From Mycobacterium lentiflavum (GTDB taxonomy: Bacteria > Actinomycetota > Actinomycetes > Mycobacteriales > Mycobacteriaceae): DNA of 64,000 nt. Made by a program: the position numbers and the translations under genes. The notes under the pieces are model-generated. The model made no database searches and was not told the DNA's origin. It saw nothing but the letters and a program-made list of their open reading frames with translations. The stretch spans positions 1,116,001 to 1,180,000 of the forward strand of contig NZ_CP092423.2 in NCBI RefSeq assembly GCF_022374895.2, read 5' to 3'. Each line of letters opens with the position of its first letter. The stretch's first letter is position 1. Shown piece by piece: positions 36,246-43,922 of the stretch.

Positions 36246-36272
36246 TTCCTCGCACCACTTTCATCGCCGAAC

Positions 36273-36318
36273 GTGTTCTCACGGCGAGAGTTCCGCCGAT
36301 TCTTCGCCGTGAGAGCAC
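36273..36318. repeat. Intergenic inverted repeat after dnaE2
   Basis: Two 15-nt arms (GTGTTCTCACGGCGA at 36273-36287 and TCGCCGTGAGAGCAC at 36304-36318) pair with one mismatch around a 16-nt loop. The stem is GC-rich and lies 28 bp after the dnaE2 stop, but no T-run follows. It could be an intrinsic-like terminator for dnaE2 or a copy of a dispersed intergenic repeat. Confidence 0.7.
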
Positions 36319-36412
36319 GCTCGCGCCTCGTGCCGCGTCGAACAATTCGATATGGTCGCTGCCCGCAGCGTCGTAAACTACTCGAACCCCAAATGTCTTA
36401 AGGGAGTTCGGA

Positions 36413-36757
36413 ATGAAATTCACGCACGCTCGCCATGGCACAGCGATACTGAGTTGTGCTGTGGCGGTTGTTCTTTCTCCCGCCATTGCCAGCGCTGATC
36501 CACCCGACCCGCACCAGCCGGACATGACGAAGGGCTACTGCCCGGGTGGTCGGTGGGGCTACGGCAATTTGGCGGTGTGCGACGGAGAGAAATACCCCGA
36601 CGGGTCGTTTTGGCACCAGTGGATGAAAACCTGGATGGTCGGCCCTCAGTTCTACTACGACTGCGTCGGCGGCGACGAACCTCTCCCCGGCCCGCCGCCG
36701 CCCGGTGGCTGCGGCGGGGCGATTCCACCCGACCAGCCCGCCCCGCCCCCTACCTGA
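36413..36757 (+). CDS. Small secreted CDGP-domain protein
   Basis: A 114-residue exported protein. A Sec signal peptide ends at about AIASA-DPP (residue 28). The mature part has four Cys residues, the motif CDGEKYPDGSFWHQW typical of mycobacterial CDGP-domain proteins, and a Pro/Gly-rich tail ending PAPPPT. Function is unknown. Such proteins are small, disulphide-stabilised and found in culture filtrate or the envelope. GGGAG lies 6 nt before the ATG. It stands alone between dnaE2 and the nitroreductase gene. Confidence 0.83.
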   Translation: MKFTHARHGTAILSCAVAVVLSPAIASADPPDPHQPDMTKGYCPGGRWGYGNLAVCDGEKYPDGSFWHQWMKTWMVGPQFYYDCVGGDEPLPGPPPPGGCGGAIPPDQPAPPPT

Positions 36758-36859
36758 CGCTCGCGAAAGCGGGGAACGTGTAGCCAAGATCGACGACCTG
36801 CAGGCCGATATCGATGCGCGGCGGACGGTCTCGACGTCGACCGACCTAGAGTCGGGTGC

Positions 36860-37504
36860 ATGACCCTCAACCTGTCCGTCGACGAACTTCTCACCACCAC
36901 CCGCTCGGTTCGCAAACGCCTCGACTTCGACAAGCCGGTGTCTCGCGAGGTCCTGATGGAATGCCTCGAGCTGGCGTTGCAGGCGCCCACGGGTTCCAAC
37001 GCGCAGGGCTGGCAGTGGATGTTCGTGGAGGACGCCGAGAAGAAGAAGGCGATCGGCGACATCTACCTGTCGAACGCCCAGCCCTACCTCAGCGCGCCGA
37101 AGCCCGACTACGGCGAGGGCGATACCCGCGGGGAACGGATGGGCAAGGTCGTGGATTCGGCGATGTATCTCGCCGAGCACATGCACGAGGCGCCGGTGCT
37201 GATGATCCCGTGCATCGCGGGCCGCGAAGACAAGTCGCCACTGGGCGGCGTCTCGTTCTGGGCGTCGCTGTTCCCGGCGGTCTGGAGCTTCTGCCTGGCG
37301 TTGCGCTCCCGCGGGCTGGGCTCCTGCTGGACGACGCTGCACCTGCTGGGCGACGGCGAGCGCAGGGCCGCCGAGGTGCTCGGCATTCCCTACGAGAAAT
37401 TCAGCCAGGGTGGGCTGTTCCCGATCGCCTACACCAAAGGCACCGACTTCCGTCCGGCCAAACGGCTGCCGGCCGAGACCCTGACGCACTGGAACACCTG
37501 GTAG
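36860..37504 (+). CDS. Nitroreductase-family FMN oxidoreductase
   Basis: A 214-residue flavoprotein, the same length as its likely homologue Rv3368c. The FMN-phosphate site is TTRSVRKRLDF near the N-terminus, the APTGSNAQGWQW segment contacts the flavin, and GLGSCWTTLHLL lies in the C-terminal third. It should reduce nitro-aromatics or quinones with NAD(P)H; the natural substrate is unknown. It ends one base before the convergent YCII gene. The PPOX-family gene that I recall at this place in M. tuberculosis (Rv3369) is not here. Confidence 0.9.
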   Translation: MTLNLSVDELLTTTRSVRKRLDFDKPVSREVLMECLELALQAPTGSNAQGWQWMFVEDAEKKKAIGDIYLSNAQPYLSAPKPDYGEGDTRGERMGKVVDSAMYLAEHMHEAPVLMIPCIAGREDKSPLGGVSFWASLFPAVWSFCLALRSRGLGSCWTTLHLLGDGERRAAEVLGIPYEKFSQGGLFPIAYTKGTDFRPAKRLPAETLTHWNTW

Positions 37505-37831
37505 TCAGGGCTGTAGCGGCCAGACTTCGACGACCCCGTACGCCATCGCGCACGGGGTCTGGCTCACCCGCTCGATCGCCGCGTCGAGATCGTCCGCCTC
37601 GATCACCGCGAACCCCGCGACCGGCAATGCCGATCGCAGGAACGCGCCCGGCTCGACCCGCACGCCGGCGCCGTCGTGATTGCGTACCTGGACGGGGTCG
37701 CCGGCGCGGCCGACCAGCGCGCCGGACGCACTGATCTCGTCATCGCGGGCGTGCGCGGTCCGTCGACGCTCGCCGCTCAATTGGCGGTATCCGGCCGCGT
37801 CGCCGTATCCGATCGTGATGAAGGTAGGCAT
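37505..37831 (-). CDS. YCII-related (DGPF-type) domain protein
   Basis: A 108-residue protein with the ferredoxin-like YCII fold: MPTFITIGYGD at the start, a central VGRAGDPVQVRN region, and the GFAVIEADDLDAAIERVSQTP helix that marks this family. Members are small, sometimes linked to sigma factors or to redox or dehalogenase-like chemistry. No function can be assigned. It is convergent with the nitroreductase gene, with stop codons adjacent. Confidence 0.78.
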   Translation of the reverse strand: MPTFITIGYGDAAGYRQLSGERRRTAHARDDEISASGALVGRAGDPVQVRNHDGAGVRVEPGAFLRSALPVAGFAVIEADDLDAAIERVSQTPCAMAYGVVEVWPLQP

Positions 37832-37867
37832 ATCAAGGCTGACTCGCGGCCGGCACCGGACTCATCG

Positions 37868-38332
37868 CTACACCGCGCCGGGATAGCCGTGCTGGCGCCA
37901 GGCCTCGTAGATCGCGATCGCCGCGGCGTTGGACAGGTTCAGCGACCGGCGGCCGGCCAGCATCGGGATGCGTACCTGGCCGGTGACGTGGCTGTCGGCG
38001 AGGGTTTGCGCATCCAGCCCGTCGGGCTCCGGACCGAACATCAGCACGTCGCCGGGCTGATACGCGACGTCGGTGAACGATGTCGGCGCATGCGCGGTGA
38101 ACGCGAACACCCGCGCCGGCATCAGCGCCTGCCACGCGGCCTGCAGCGTTGCGTGCACGGTGACCGAGGCCAGGTCGTGGTAGTCCAATCCGGCGCGGCG
38201 CACCTTGGATTCGGACAGGTCGAAGCCCATCGGCTCAACCAGATGCAATTCGGCGCCGGTGGCCGCGGCCGTCCGGATGGCGTTGCCCGTGTTAGGCGCG
38301 ATCCGCGGCGAGTAGAACAGCAGCCGGAACAC
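37868..38332 (-). CDS. spoU: SpoU-family tRNA (cytidine/uridine-2'-O)-methyltransferase, TrmL-like
   Basis: A 154-residue SPOUT methyltransferase, matching the 154 residues of Rv3366. It starts FRLLFYSPRIAPNTGNAIRT with the catalytic Arg and Asn of motif 1. The trefoil-knot SAM site is in the VLMFGPEPDGL and IPMLAGRRSLNLSNAAAI motifs. Small stand-alone members of this type (TrmL) 2'-O-methylate the wobble base of tRNA-Leu. GTG at 38332 gives the family length; the open frame continues 78 codons without resemblance to the family. It is divergent from a methyltransferase gene 31 bp away. Confidence 0.9.
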   Translation of the reverse strand: MFRLLFYSPRIAPNTGNAIRTAAATGAELHLVEPMGFDLSESKVRRAGLDYHDLASVTVHATLQAAWQALMPARVFAFTAHAPTSFTDVAYQPGDVLMFGPEPDGLDAQTLADSHVTGQVRIPMLAGRRSLNLSNAAAIAIYEAWRQHGYPGAV

Positions 38333-38363
38333 ACCGCCATCTTCACACGGCGATAATTGCGGC

Positions 38364-38969
38364 ATGGTCGAGCAGAGCATCTGGATGCGCAAGGTAGTTG
38401 CCGATCCAGGACACTCGGACTGGTACATCGAGCGCTTCCGTGCCATGGCCCGCGACGGCAAGGATCTGGTCGGCGAGGCGCGCATGATCGACGCCATGGC
38501 TCCGCGCGGCGCCCACATCCTCGACGCCGGTTGCGGCGCCGGACGGGTGGGCGGGTATCTGGCCACGGTCGGTCACCAGGTGGTCGGAGTGGACGTCGAC
38601 CCGGCGCTGATCGCCGCGGCCGAGCAGGACTACCCGGGCCCGCAGTGGCTGGTCGGCGATCTCGCCGAGCTGGACTTGCCCGCGCGCGGCATCGCCGAAC
38701 GGTTCGACGTGATCGTGTCCGCCGGCAACGTGATGACGTTCCTCGCGCCCAGTACCCGCGGGCAGGTGCTCAACCGGCTACGCGCCCATGTCGCCGACGA
38801 TGGTCGAGCGGCGATCGGATTCGGCGCCGGGCGCGACTATGAGTTCACCGATTTTCTTCAGCACGCGACGGCCGCGGGATTCGCTCCCGATGTGCTGCTG
38901 TCCACCTGGGATCTGCGACCGTTCACCGACGACTCCGACTTCCTCGTCGCGATCCTTCGGCCCGCGTAG
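38364..38969 (+). CDS. Class I SAM-dependent methyltransferase
   Basis: A 201-residue Rossmann methyltransferase. Motif I is LDAGCGAGRVGG (near residue 54), followed by VVGVDVDPALI and WLVGDLAELDL. The C-terminal part (TFLAPSTRGQVLNRLRAHV, then DDSDFLVAILR) fits small bacterial methyltransferases with no assigned substrate. It is divergent from the SpoU gene. Confidence 0.83.
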   Translation: MVEQSIWMRKVVADPGHSDWYIERFRAMARDGKDLVGEARMIDAMAPRGAHILDAGCGAGRVGGYLATVGHQVVGVDVDPALIAAAEQDYPGPQWLVGDLAELDLPARGIAERFDVIVSAGNVMTFLAPSTRGQVLNRLRAHVADDGRAAIGFGAGRDYEFTDFLQHATAAGFAPDVLLSTWDLRPFTDDSDFLVAILRPA

Positions 38970-39154
38970 GGATTTCGCGCCGCGGCCTGTTTGCCAGGCC
39001 TGCGTGCCGGTGTGCCTGCGCACCTTGGGGGTGGCTGTCTACTCAGTAACGATTGTGGTGAGCCGGGCCGCGGGCTGTCATACTCGTCGAATTGCCACGC
39101 GTTTACCGCTCGCGCGTTTTGGCGCGGGGGGAGCGGAATAAAAGCAGGAAGTTC

Positions 39155-39223
39155 ATGAGCCTCTCGTTTCTTTCGATGCGCAGTGTCGGCGCAGCGGCCG
39201 GTCGCGCGGCCGCAACCACATGA
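39155..39223 (+). CDS. Possible 22-codon upstream ORF coupled to the conservon sensor
   Basis: AAGCAGGAAG precedes the ATG at 39155 with good spacing. The encoded peptide MSLSFLSMRSVGAAAGRAAA plus two Thr ends at TGA 39221-39223, which overlaps the ATG of the sensor gene at 39220. The sensor gene itself has no clear ribosome site, so translation could depend on this short ORF. The evidence is only the ribosome site and the overlap. Confidence 0.4.
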   Translation: MSLSFLSMRSVGAAAGRAAATT

Positions 39224-42006
39224 CGATGTTCAACCGCCCGGCCGGCGTGGCCGAGGCGGCGCCCGCCGAGTTCGCGAAGCCCAAGGCGAGTGCGGCAGCC
39301 CCGGCGAAGCGCCCGCCGGCCTGGTCGCCGAGCAACTGGCCGGTCGGGTGGAAGGTGCTCGCGATCGTGCTGGTCCCGCTCGTCCTGGCGGTGATTTTCG
39401 GCGGGCTGCGCGTCAACACCGCCATGTCGACTTCCAGCGGCCTGAGGCTGGCCGCCGAGCGCGCCGACTTGCTGCCGGCGCTCACCAAATACATGTCGGC
39501 ACTGGACGTCGCGCTGTTGGCGAACTCGACCGGACACGACGTCGAGGGCGCGAAGAAGAACTATGACGCCCGCAAGGGTGAGTTGCAGACCCGGCTGTCG
39601 AACACCGATGTGACCCCCGATGTCCGGTCGGGGGTGGGCACGCTGCTGGGTGGCGGTCAGTCGCTGCTGGACAAGGTGGCCGACAACAGCATTGGTCTGC
39701 GGGACCGGGTGACCACCTACGCGCCGTTGCTGCTGACGGCCGAGGACGTCATCAACGCATCGGTGCAGGTGGACGACGAGCAGATCCGGGCACAGGCACA
39801 GGGTTTGAGCCGGGCGGTCGGGGCCCGCGGCCAGATGACGATGCAGGAAATCCTGGTGACCCGCGGCGCCGACCTGCCCGAGCCGCAGTTGCGCACCTCG
39901 ATGATCACCCTGGCCGGCACCGAACCGTCCACGCTGTTCGGGATGAGCGAGGTACTCGGCGCGGGTTCGCCGGAGGCCAAGACGCTGCAGCAGCAGATGG
40001 TGACCCGGATGGCGATCATGTCCGATCCGGCCGCCGTGCTCGTCGACAACCCGGACTTGCTGCGCTCGATCCAGACCACCGACGCGATCGCCGAACAGGT
40101 CGTCACCGACGCCACCGCGTCGGTGACGAAGTCGGTGCAAACCCAGGCCCACGATCGGCGCAACTCCGCGATCGTCGACGGCGTCGCGGTGCTGGCCGCC
40201 ATCGTGATCGCACTGATCATCGTGCTGCTGATGGCGCGCGCGCTGGTGATGCCGTTGCGGGTGCTGCGCGACGGCGCGCTCAGGGTCGCCCACACCGACC
40301 TCGAGGAGGAAATCGCACGGGTCAAAGCCGGTGAGGCCGAACCGATTCCGGCTCCGCTGCCGGTATACACCACCGAGGAAATCGGCCAGGTCGCGCACGC
40401 GGTGGACGAGCTGCACACCCAGGCGCTGCTGCTGGCCGGTGACGAGGCGCGGTTGCGACTGCTGGTCAACGACATGTTCGAGACGATGTCGCGGCGCAGC
40501 CGTTCGTTGGTCGACCAGCAGCTGTCGCTGATCGACCGGCTGGAGCGCAACGAAGAGGATCCCGATCGCCTGGACAGCCTCTTCCGGCTGGATCACCTGG
40601 CGGCGCGGCTGCGCCGCAACAGCGCCAACTTGCTGGTGCTCGCCGGCGCCCAGCTGGCCCGCGACCAGCGCGAGCCGGTTCCGCTGTCGACCGTGATCAA
40701 CGCGGCTGTCTCCGAGGTCGAGGACTACCGCCGCGTCGAAATCGCGGACCTGCCCGACTGCAGGCTGATCGGTGGGGTCGCCGGCGGCGCCATCCATCTG
40801 TTCGCCGAGCTGATCGATAACGCCCTGCGCTATTCGCCGCCGTCGACGTATGCCCGGATTTCCGGGGCGCGCGGTGGAGACGGAGGCGTGGTGCTGCGGA
40901 TCGCCGACTCCGGTTTGGGCATGAACGACTCCGACCGGCGGATGGCCAACATGCGTCTGCAGGCCGGCGGCGAGGTCACCCCCGACCCCACTCCGGACAA
41001 TGCGCGCCATATGGGGCTTTTCGTGGTGGGCCGCATCGCTGCCCGGCACGGCATCCGGGTCGGGCTGCGGGGCCCGGCGCCCGAGGAGGCGGGCACCGGT
41101 ACGACCGCCGAGATCTACCTGCCACCGGAGGTGCTGGAGGGCTTCGGCAGCGGCCCGGCCGGAATCTCGGCGGAGCCGCGTGAACGGATCCGGGCGGTCT
41201 CGTCACCGAGCGCCAAGCTGGCCAGCGGACCGCCGGACACCCCCAATGGCGTGACGCGTCAGCGCCCCGTCGCGGCCACCCCCGACACCGGCTCGGGCGA
41301 GGCGCCACCGATCTCGTTGCTGCCCCGCCGTCCCGGCTCCAGCGGCATCAGCGACGTCCCCGACGCGCCCGCCGCCCAGCCGCCGCTGCCCAAGCGCCGC
41401 CGTGAACTGGCCACTGCGTGGTGGGAGAACGAGAACCAGTCGCGACCCCAGCCGCCGTCCCCGCAGGGGACGCCAAAGCCAGCGCAAAAGCCAGCGCCAA
41501 AGCAAGCGCCAAAGCCGACCTCGAAGCCGACCCCGAAGCCGGCGGTATCGGACACTTCGGCGTTCTTCGCGGCGCGGTCGCGCGGGACCGGCGCCCCGCC
41601 GCCCGCCCGCGCGCCCAAGCCGAGTCCTCCGGCGGCCGGTCCGTCGAAGGACGACGTGATCTATCGGCGGATGCTTTCGGAGATGATGGGTGACCCGCAC
41701 GACCTGGTCAACAGCCCCGACCTGGACTGGCAATCGGTGTGGGATCGCGGGTGGTCGCTGGCCGCCGAGGCCGACGAAAAGCCCGTCGAGCAGCGCACCG
41801 CCGACCACGGCCTGCCGGTGCGTACGCCCGGAGCCCGGCTGGTGCCCGGCGCGGCCGACGACGATTCCCTCGTACCATCGAACGGCGGGCTGCACGCGGC
41901 CCGCGACCCCGAGGCGGTTCGCGCCTCGTTCAGTAACCATTTCGGCGGCGTGCGCAGCGGACGGTCCCACGCCCGCCACTCGAGTCAAGGACCCGACGAG
42001 GAATGA
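39220..42006 (+). CDS. Conservon membrane sensor histidine kinase-like protein (NIT-HAMP-HATPase)
   Basis: A 928-residue protein, homologous to Rv3365c. There is a cytoplasmic N-terminus, TM1 at about residues 46-66, a large extracellular nitrate/nitrite-sensing-like (NIT) helical domain, TM2 at about 320-342, HAMP to ~400, a dimerization helix with [12 protein letters not shown], and a HATPase domain with [12 protein letters not shown] near 530 and the G-boxes DSGLGM and [10 protein letters not shown] 300-residue Pro/Lys/Ala-rich tail with [24 protein letters not shown] repeats follows. It is the first gene of a Streptomyces-type conservon. It overlaps the Roadblock gene by 4 bp and probably signals through the small GTPase rather than a response regulator. 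Confidence 0.88.
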   Translation: MTMFNRPAGVAEAAPAEFAKPKASAAAPAKRPPAWSPSNWPVGWKVLAIVLVPLVLAVIFGGLRVNTAMSTSSGLRLAAERADLLPALTKYMSALDVALLANSTGHDVEGAKKNYDARKGELQTRLSNTDVTPDVRSGVGTLLGGGQSLLDKVADNSIGLRDRVTTYAPLLLTAEDVINASVQVDDEQIRAQAQGLSRAVGARGQMTMQEILVTRGADLPEPQLRTSMITLAGTEPSTLFGMSEVLGAGSPEAKTLQQQMVTRMAIMSDPAAVLVDNPDLLRSIQTTDAIAEQVVTDATASVTKSVQTQAHDRRNSAIVDGVAVLAAIVIALIIVLLMARALVMPLRVLRDGALRVAHTDLEEEIARVKAGEAEPIPAPLPVYTTEEIGQVAHAVDELHTQALLLAGDEARLRLLVNDMFETMSRRSRSLVDQQLSLIDRLERNEEDPDRLDSLFRLDHLAARLRRNSANLLVLAGAQLARDQREPVPLSTVINAAVSEVEDYRRVEIADLPDCRLIGGVAGGAIHLFAELIDNALRYSPPSTYARISGARGGDGGVVLRIADSGLGMNDSDRRMANMRLQAGGEVTPDPTPDNARHMGLFVVGRIAARHGIRVGLRGPAPEEAGTGTTAEIYLPPEVLEGFGSGPAGISAEPRERIRAVSSPSAKLASGPPDTPNGVTRQRPVAATPDTGSGEAPPISLLPRRPGSSGISDVPDAPAAQPPLPKRRRELATAWWENENQSRPQPPSPQGTPKPAQKPAPKQAPKPTSKPTPKPAVSDTSAFFAARSRGTGAPPPARAPKPSPPAAGPSKDDVIYRRMLSEMMGDPHDLVNSPDLDWQSVWDRGWSLAAEADEKPVEQRTADHGLPVRTPGARLVPGAADDDSLVPSNGGLHAARDPEAVRASFSNHFGGVRSGRSHARHSSQGPDEE

Positions 42007-42407
42007 CTTCTGCAGGCACCTCACTCGACTGGCTGGTGACGAAGTTCGCCCGCGAGGTTCCCGGGGTGGCGCATGCGCTGCTGGTGTCCGTCGACGGTCT
42101 GCCCATCGCCGCCAGCGAGCTGCTGCCCCGCGAACGAGCCGACCAACTGGCCGCCGTGGCCTCCGGGCTGGCCAGCCTCGCGACCGGTGCCGCGCAGCTG
42201 TTCGACGGCGGGCAGGTGCTGCAGTCGGTGGTCGAGATGCAGAACGGCTACCTGCTGTTGATGCGCGTCGGGGATGGCTCGCACCTGGCGACGCTGGCCG
42301 ACACGTCGTGCGACATCGGCCAGATCGGATACGAGATGGCGATCCTCGTCGAACAGGTGGGCGGCGTCGTGCAGTCCACCCGCCGTTCCGCTACTCATCG
42401 TTCGTGA
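42003..42407 (+). CDS. Roadblock/LC7-domain protein (MglB-like)
   Basis: A 134-residue Roadblock protein, homologous to Rv3364c. It begins [20 protein letters not shown], continues with the [13 protein letters not shown] beta hairpin and ends in the second helix pair. In conservons and in the MglA-MglB system such proteins act as partners or GTPase-activating proteins of the small GTPase encoded nearby. The ATG overlaps the sensor stop. It is cytoplasmic, with no catalytic residues expected. Confidence 0.92.
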   Translation: MTSAGTSLDWLVTKFAREVPGVAHALLVSVDGLPIAASELLPRERADQLAAVASGLASLATGAAQLFDGGQVLQSVVEMQNGYLLLMRVGDGSHLATLADTSCDIGQIGYEMAILVEQVGGVVQSTRRSATHRS

Positions 42408-42413
42408 GCCGCG

Positions 42414-42788
42414 ATGGACAAACGCGAAGCCGGGCCGCCCTCACATGAGGCGAGCCTGGTCCGCCCGTACACCCTGACGGCCGGGCGGACGAACGCGGGC
42501 ATCGACATTCCGCTGGAAGCGCCGGTTCAGACGTTGCCGGCCGGGCAGGCTCACCGCTGGCCGGCCGACGATGCGAGAGGCAAGATCATCGGACTGTGCG
42601 TGAAAAGCCCGTCCGTCGCCGAGGTGTCGGCCCGGCTGAACCTGCCGATCGGGGTTACGCGCGTCCTGGTCGGTGATCTGGTCCTGTCCGGTTACCTCCG
42701 GGTGCATAGCACCTTGAGCGAGCAGTCGACCCGCGATGAGCGCCACGAACTGATAGGAAGGACCCTGCGTGGCCTTAAAGCACTCTGA
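42414..42788 (+). CDS. DUF742 conservon protein
   Basis: A 124-residue DUF742 protein, homologous to Rv3363c. The N-terminal part begins VRPYTLTAGRT, the usual DUF742 opening. The C-terminal part is a winged-helix-like segment (LCVKSPSVAEVSARLNLPIG, then VLVGDLVLSGYLRVH). It may link the GTPase system to DNA or to the sensor; no activity is known to me. It begins 6 bp after the Roadblock gene and overlaps the GTPase gene by 20 bp. Confidence 0.9.
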   Translation: MDKREAGPPSHEASLVRPYTLTAGRTNAGIDIPLEAPVQTLPAGQAHRWPADDARGKIIGLCVKSPSVAEVSARLNLPIGVTRVLVGDLVLSGYLRVHSTLSEQSTRDERHELIGRTLRGLKAL

Positions 42789-43341
42789 CTCCGGCGCCAC
42801 CGCCTCGACGAAGATCGTCATCGCCGGTGGGTTCGGCGCCGGCAAGACCACCTTCGTCGGGGCGGTCTCGGAGATCATGCCGCTGCGCACCGAGGAGATC
42901 GTCACCGACGCCTCGGCCGGCGTCGACGTGCTCGAAGCCACCCCCGACAAGCGCACCACCACGGTGGCGATGGACTTCGGCCGGATCACGCTGGACCGCG
43001 ATCTGGTGCTCTACCTGTTCGGCACGCCCGGCCAGCGGCGGTTCTGGTTCATGTGGGACGACCTGGTGCGCGGTGCCATCGGCGCGATCGTACTGGTCGA
43101 CTGCCGCCGGTTGCAGGACAGCTTCGCCGCCGTCGACTTCTTCGAGCACCGCAACCTGCCGTTCCTGATCGCGGTTAACCAATTCGACGGTGCGCCAAGG
43201 TATCCCGTCGCTGCGATACGCGAAGCGCTGGCGCTGTCCCCGCACATTCCGGTGATCAACGTCGACGCCAGGGATCGCCGGTCGGCCACCGATGCGCTGA
43301 TCGCGATCAGCGAGTACGCGCTGCAAAGCCTGACGGCTTGA
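42769..43341 (+). CDS. mfpB: Conservon small GTPase, MfpB-like
   Basis: A 190-residue Ras/MglA-like GTPase, homologous to Rv3362c. The P-loop is GGFGAGKTTFVG (residues 15-26), the G3-like region is LFGTPGQRRFWFMW and the base-specificity motif is NQFD. The GTPase next to mfpA has been reported to act with MfpA in fluoroquinolone tolerance through DNA gyrase. The start is GTG 42769 within the end of the DUF742 gene. Translation coupling with its neighbours is likely. Confidence 0.92.
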   Translation: MALKHSDSGATASTKIVIAGGFGAGKTTFVGAVSEIMPLRTEEIVTDASAGVDVLEATPDKRTTTVAMDFGRITLDRDLVLYLFGTPGQRRFWFMWDDLVRGAIGAIVLVDCRRLQDSFAAVDFFEHRNLPFLIAVNQFDGAPRYPVAAIREALALSPHIPVINVDARDRRSATDALIAISEYALQSLTA

Positions 43342-43346
43342 CCGCC

Positions 43347-43898
43347 GTGCAGCAGTGGGCCGACTGCGAGTTCACCGGCCGCGACTTCCGCGACGAGGAC
43401 TTGGGCCGGTTGTGCACCGAACGGGTGGTGTTCAGCGAGTGCGATTTCAGCGGCGTCAATCTGGCCGAGTCTGTGCACCGTGGATCCGCTTTCCGTAACT
43501 GCAAGTTCGAGCGAACAACGCTGTGGCACAGCACATTTGCGCAGTGCAGCCTGCTGGGGTCGGTCTTCGTGCAGTGCCGGCTGCGCCCGGTCACATTCGA
43601 CGAGGTGGATTTCACGCTGGCGGTGCTTGGCGGCAATGACCTGCGCGGCGTCGACCTGAGTGGCTGCCGGCTGCGCGAGACCAGCCTGGTGGAGACTGAC
43701 CTGCGCAAGGCCGTGCTGCGCGGCGCCGACCTCTCCGGCGCGCGGACCACCGGCACCCGGCTCGACGACGCCGACCTGCGCGGCGCGACAGCGGATCCGG
43801 CGTTGTGGCGCACCGCCACGCTGACCGGTGTGCGGGTGGACGTGCCCCAGGCGATGGCGTTCGCGTTGGCGCACGGGCTTCGTTTAGACGGGGCCTGA
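43347..43898 (+). CDS. mfpA: Pentapeptide-repeat DNA mimic, MfpA
   Basis: A 183-residue right-handed beta-helix protein, the same length as M. tuberculosis MfpA. It has about 30 A(D/N)LXX-type coils, for example CDFSGVNLAES, VLGGNDLRGVDLSGCRLRET and ADLSGARTTGTRLDDADLRG. MfpA dimers mimic B-DNA and bind DNA gyrase, which lowers fluoroquinolone susceptibility. I chose GTG 43347 (QQWADCEFTG follows), which aligns with the known N-terminus, over TTG 43338. It is the last gene of the five-gene conservon, 5 bp after the GTPase gene. Confidence 0.95.
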   Translation: MQQWADCEFTGRDFRDEDLGRLCTERVVFSECDFSGVNLAESVHRGSAFRNCKFERTTLWHSTFAQCSLLGSVFVQCRLRPVTFDEVDFTLAVLGGNDLRGVDLSGCRLRETSLVETDLRKAVLRGADLSGARTTGTRLDDADLRGATADPALWRTATLTGVRVDVPQAMAFALAHGLRLDGA

Positions 43899-43922
43899 AC
43901 GCCACATCGGACTAGCGCCCGG

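Noticed and set aside
38970..39154. Gene or RNA in the 185-bp gap before the conservon
   Set aside because: GC-rich inverted segments are present, but no convincing ORF, tRNA or terminator was found.
43338..43346. TTG start of MfpA at 43338
   Set aside because: GTG 43347 gives the 183-residue protein with the known N-terminus.
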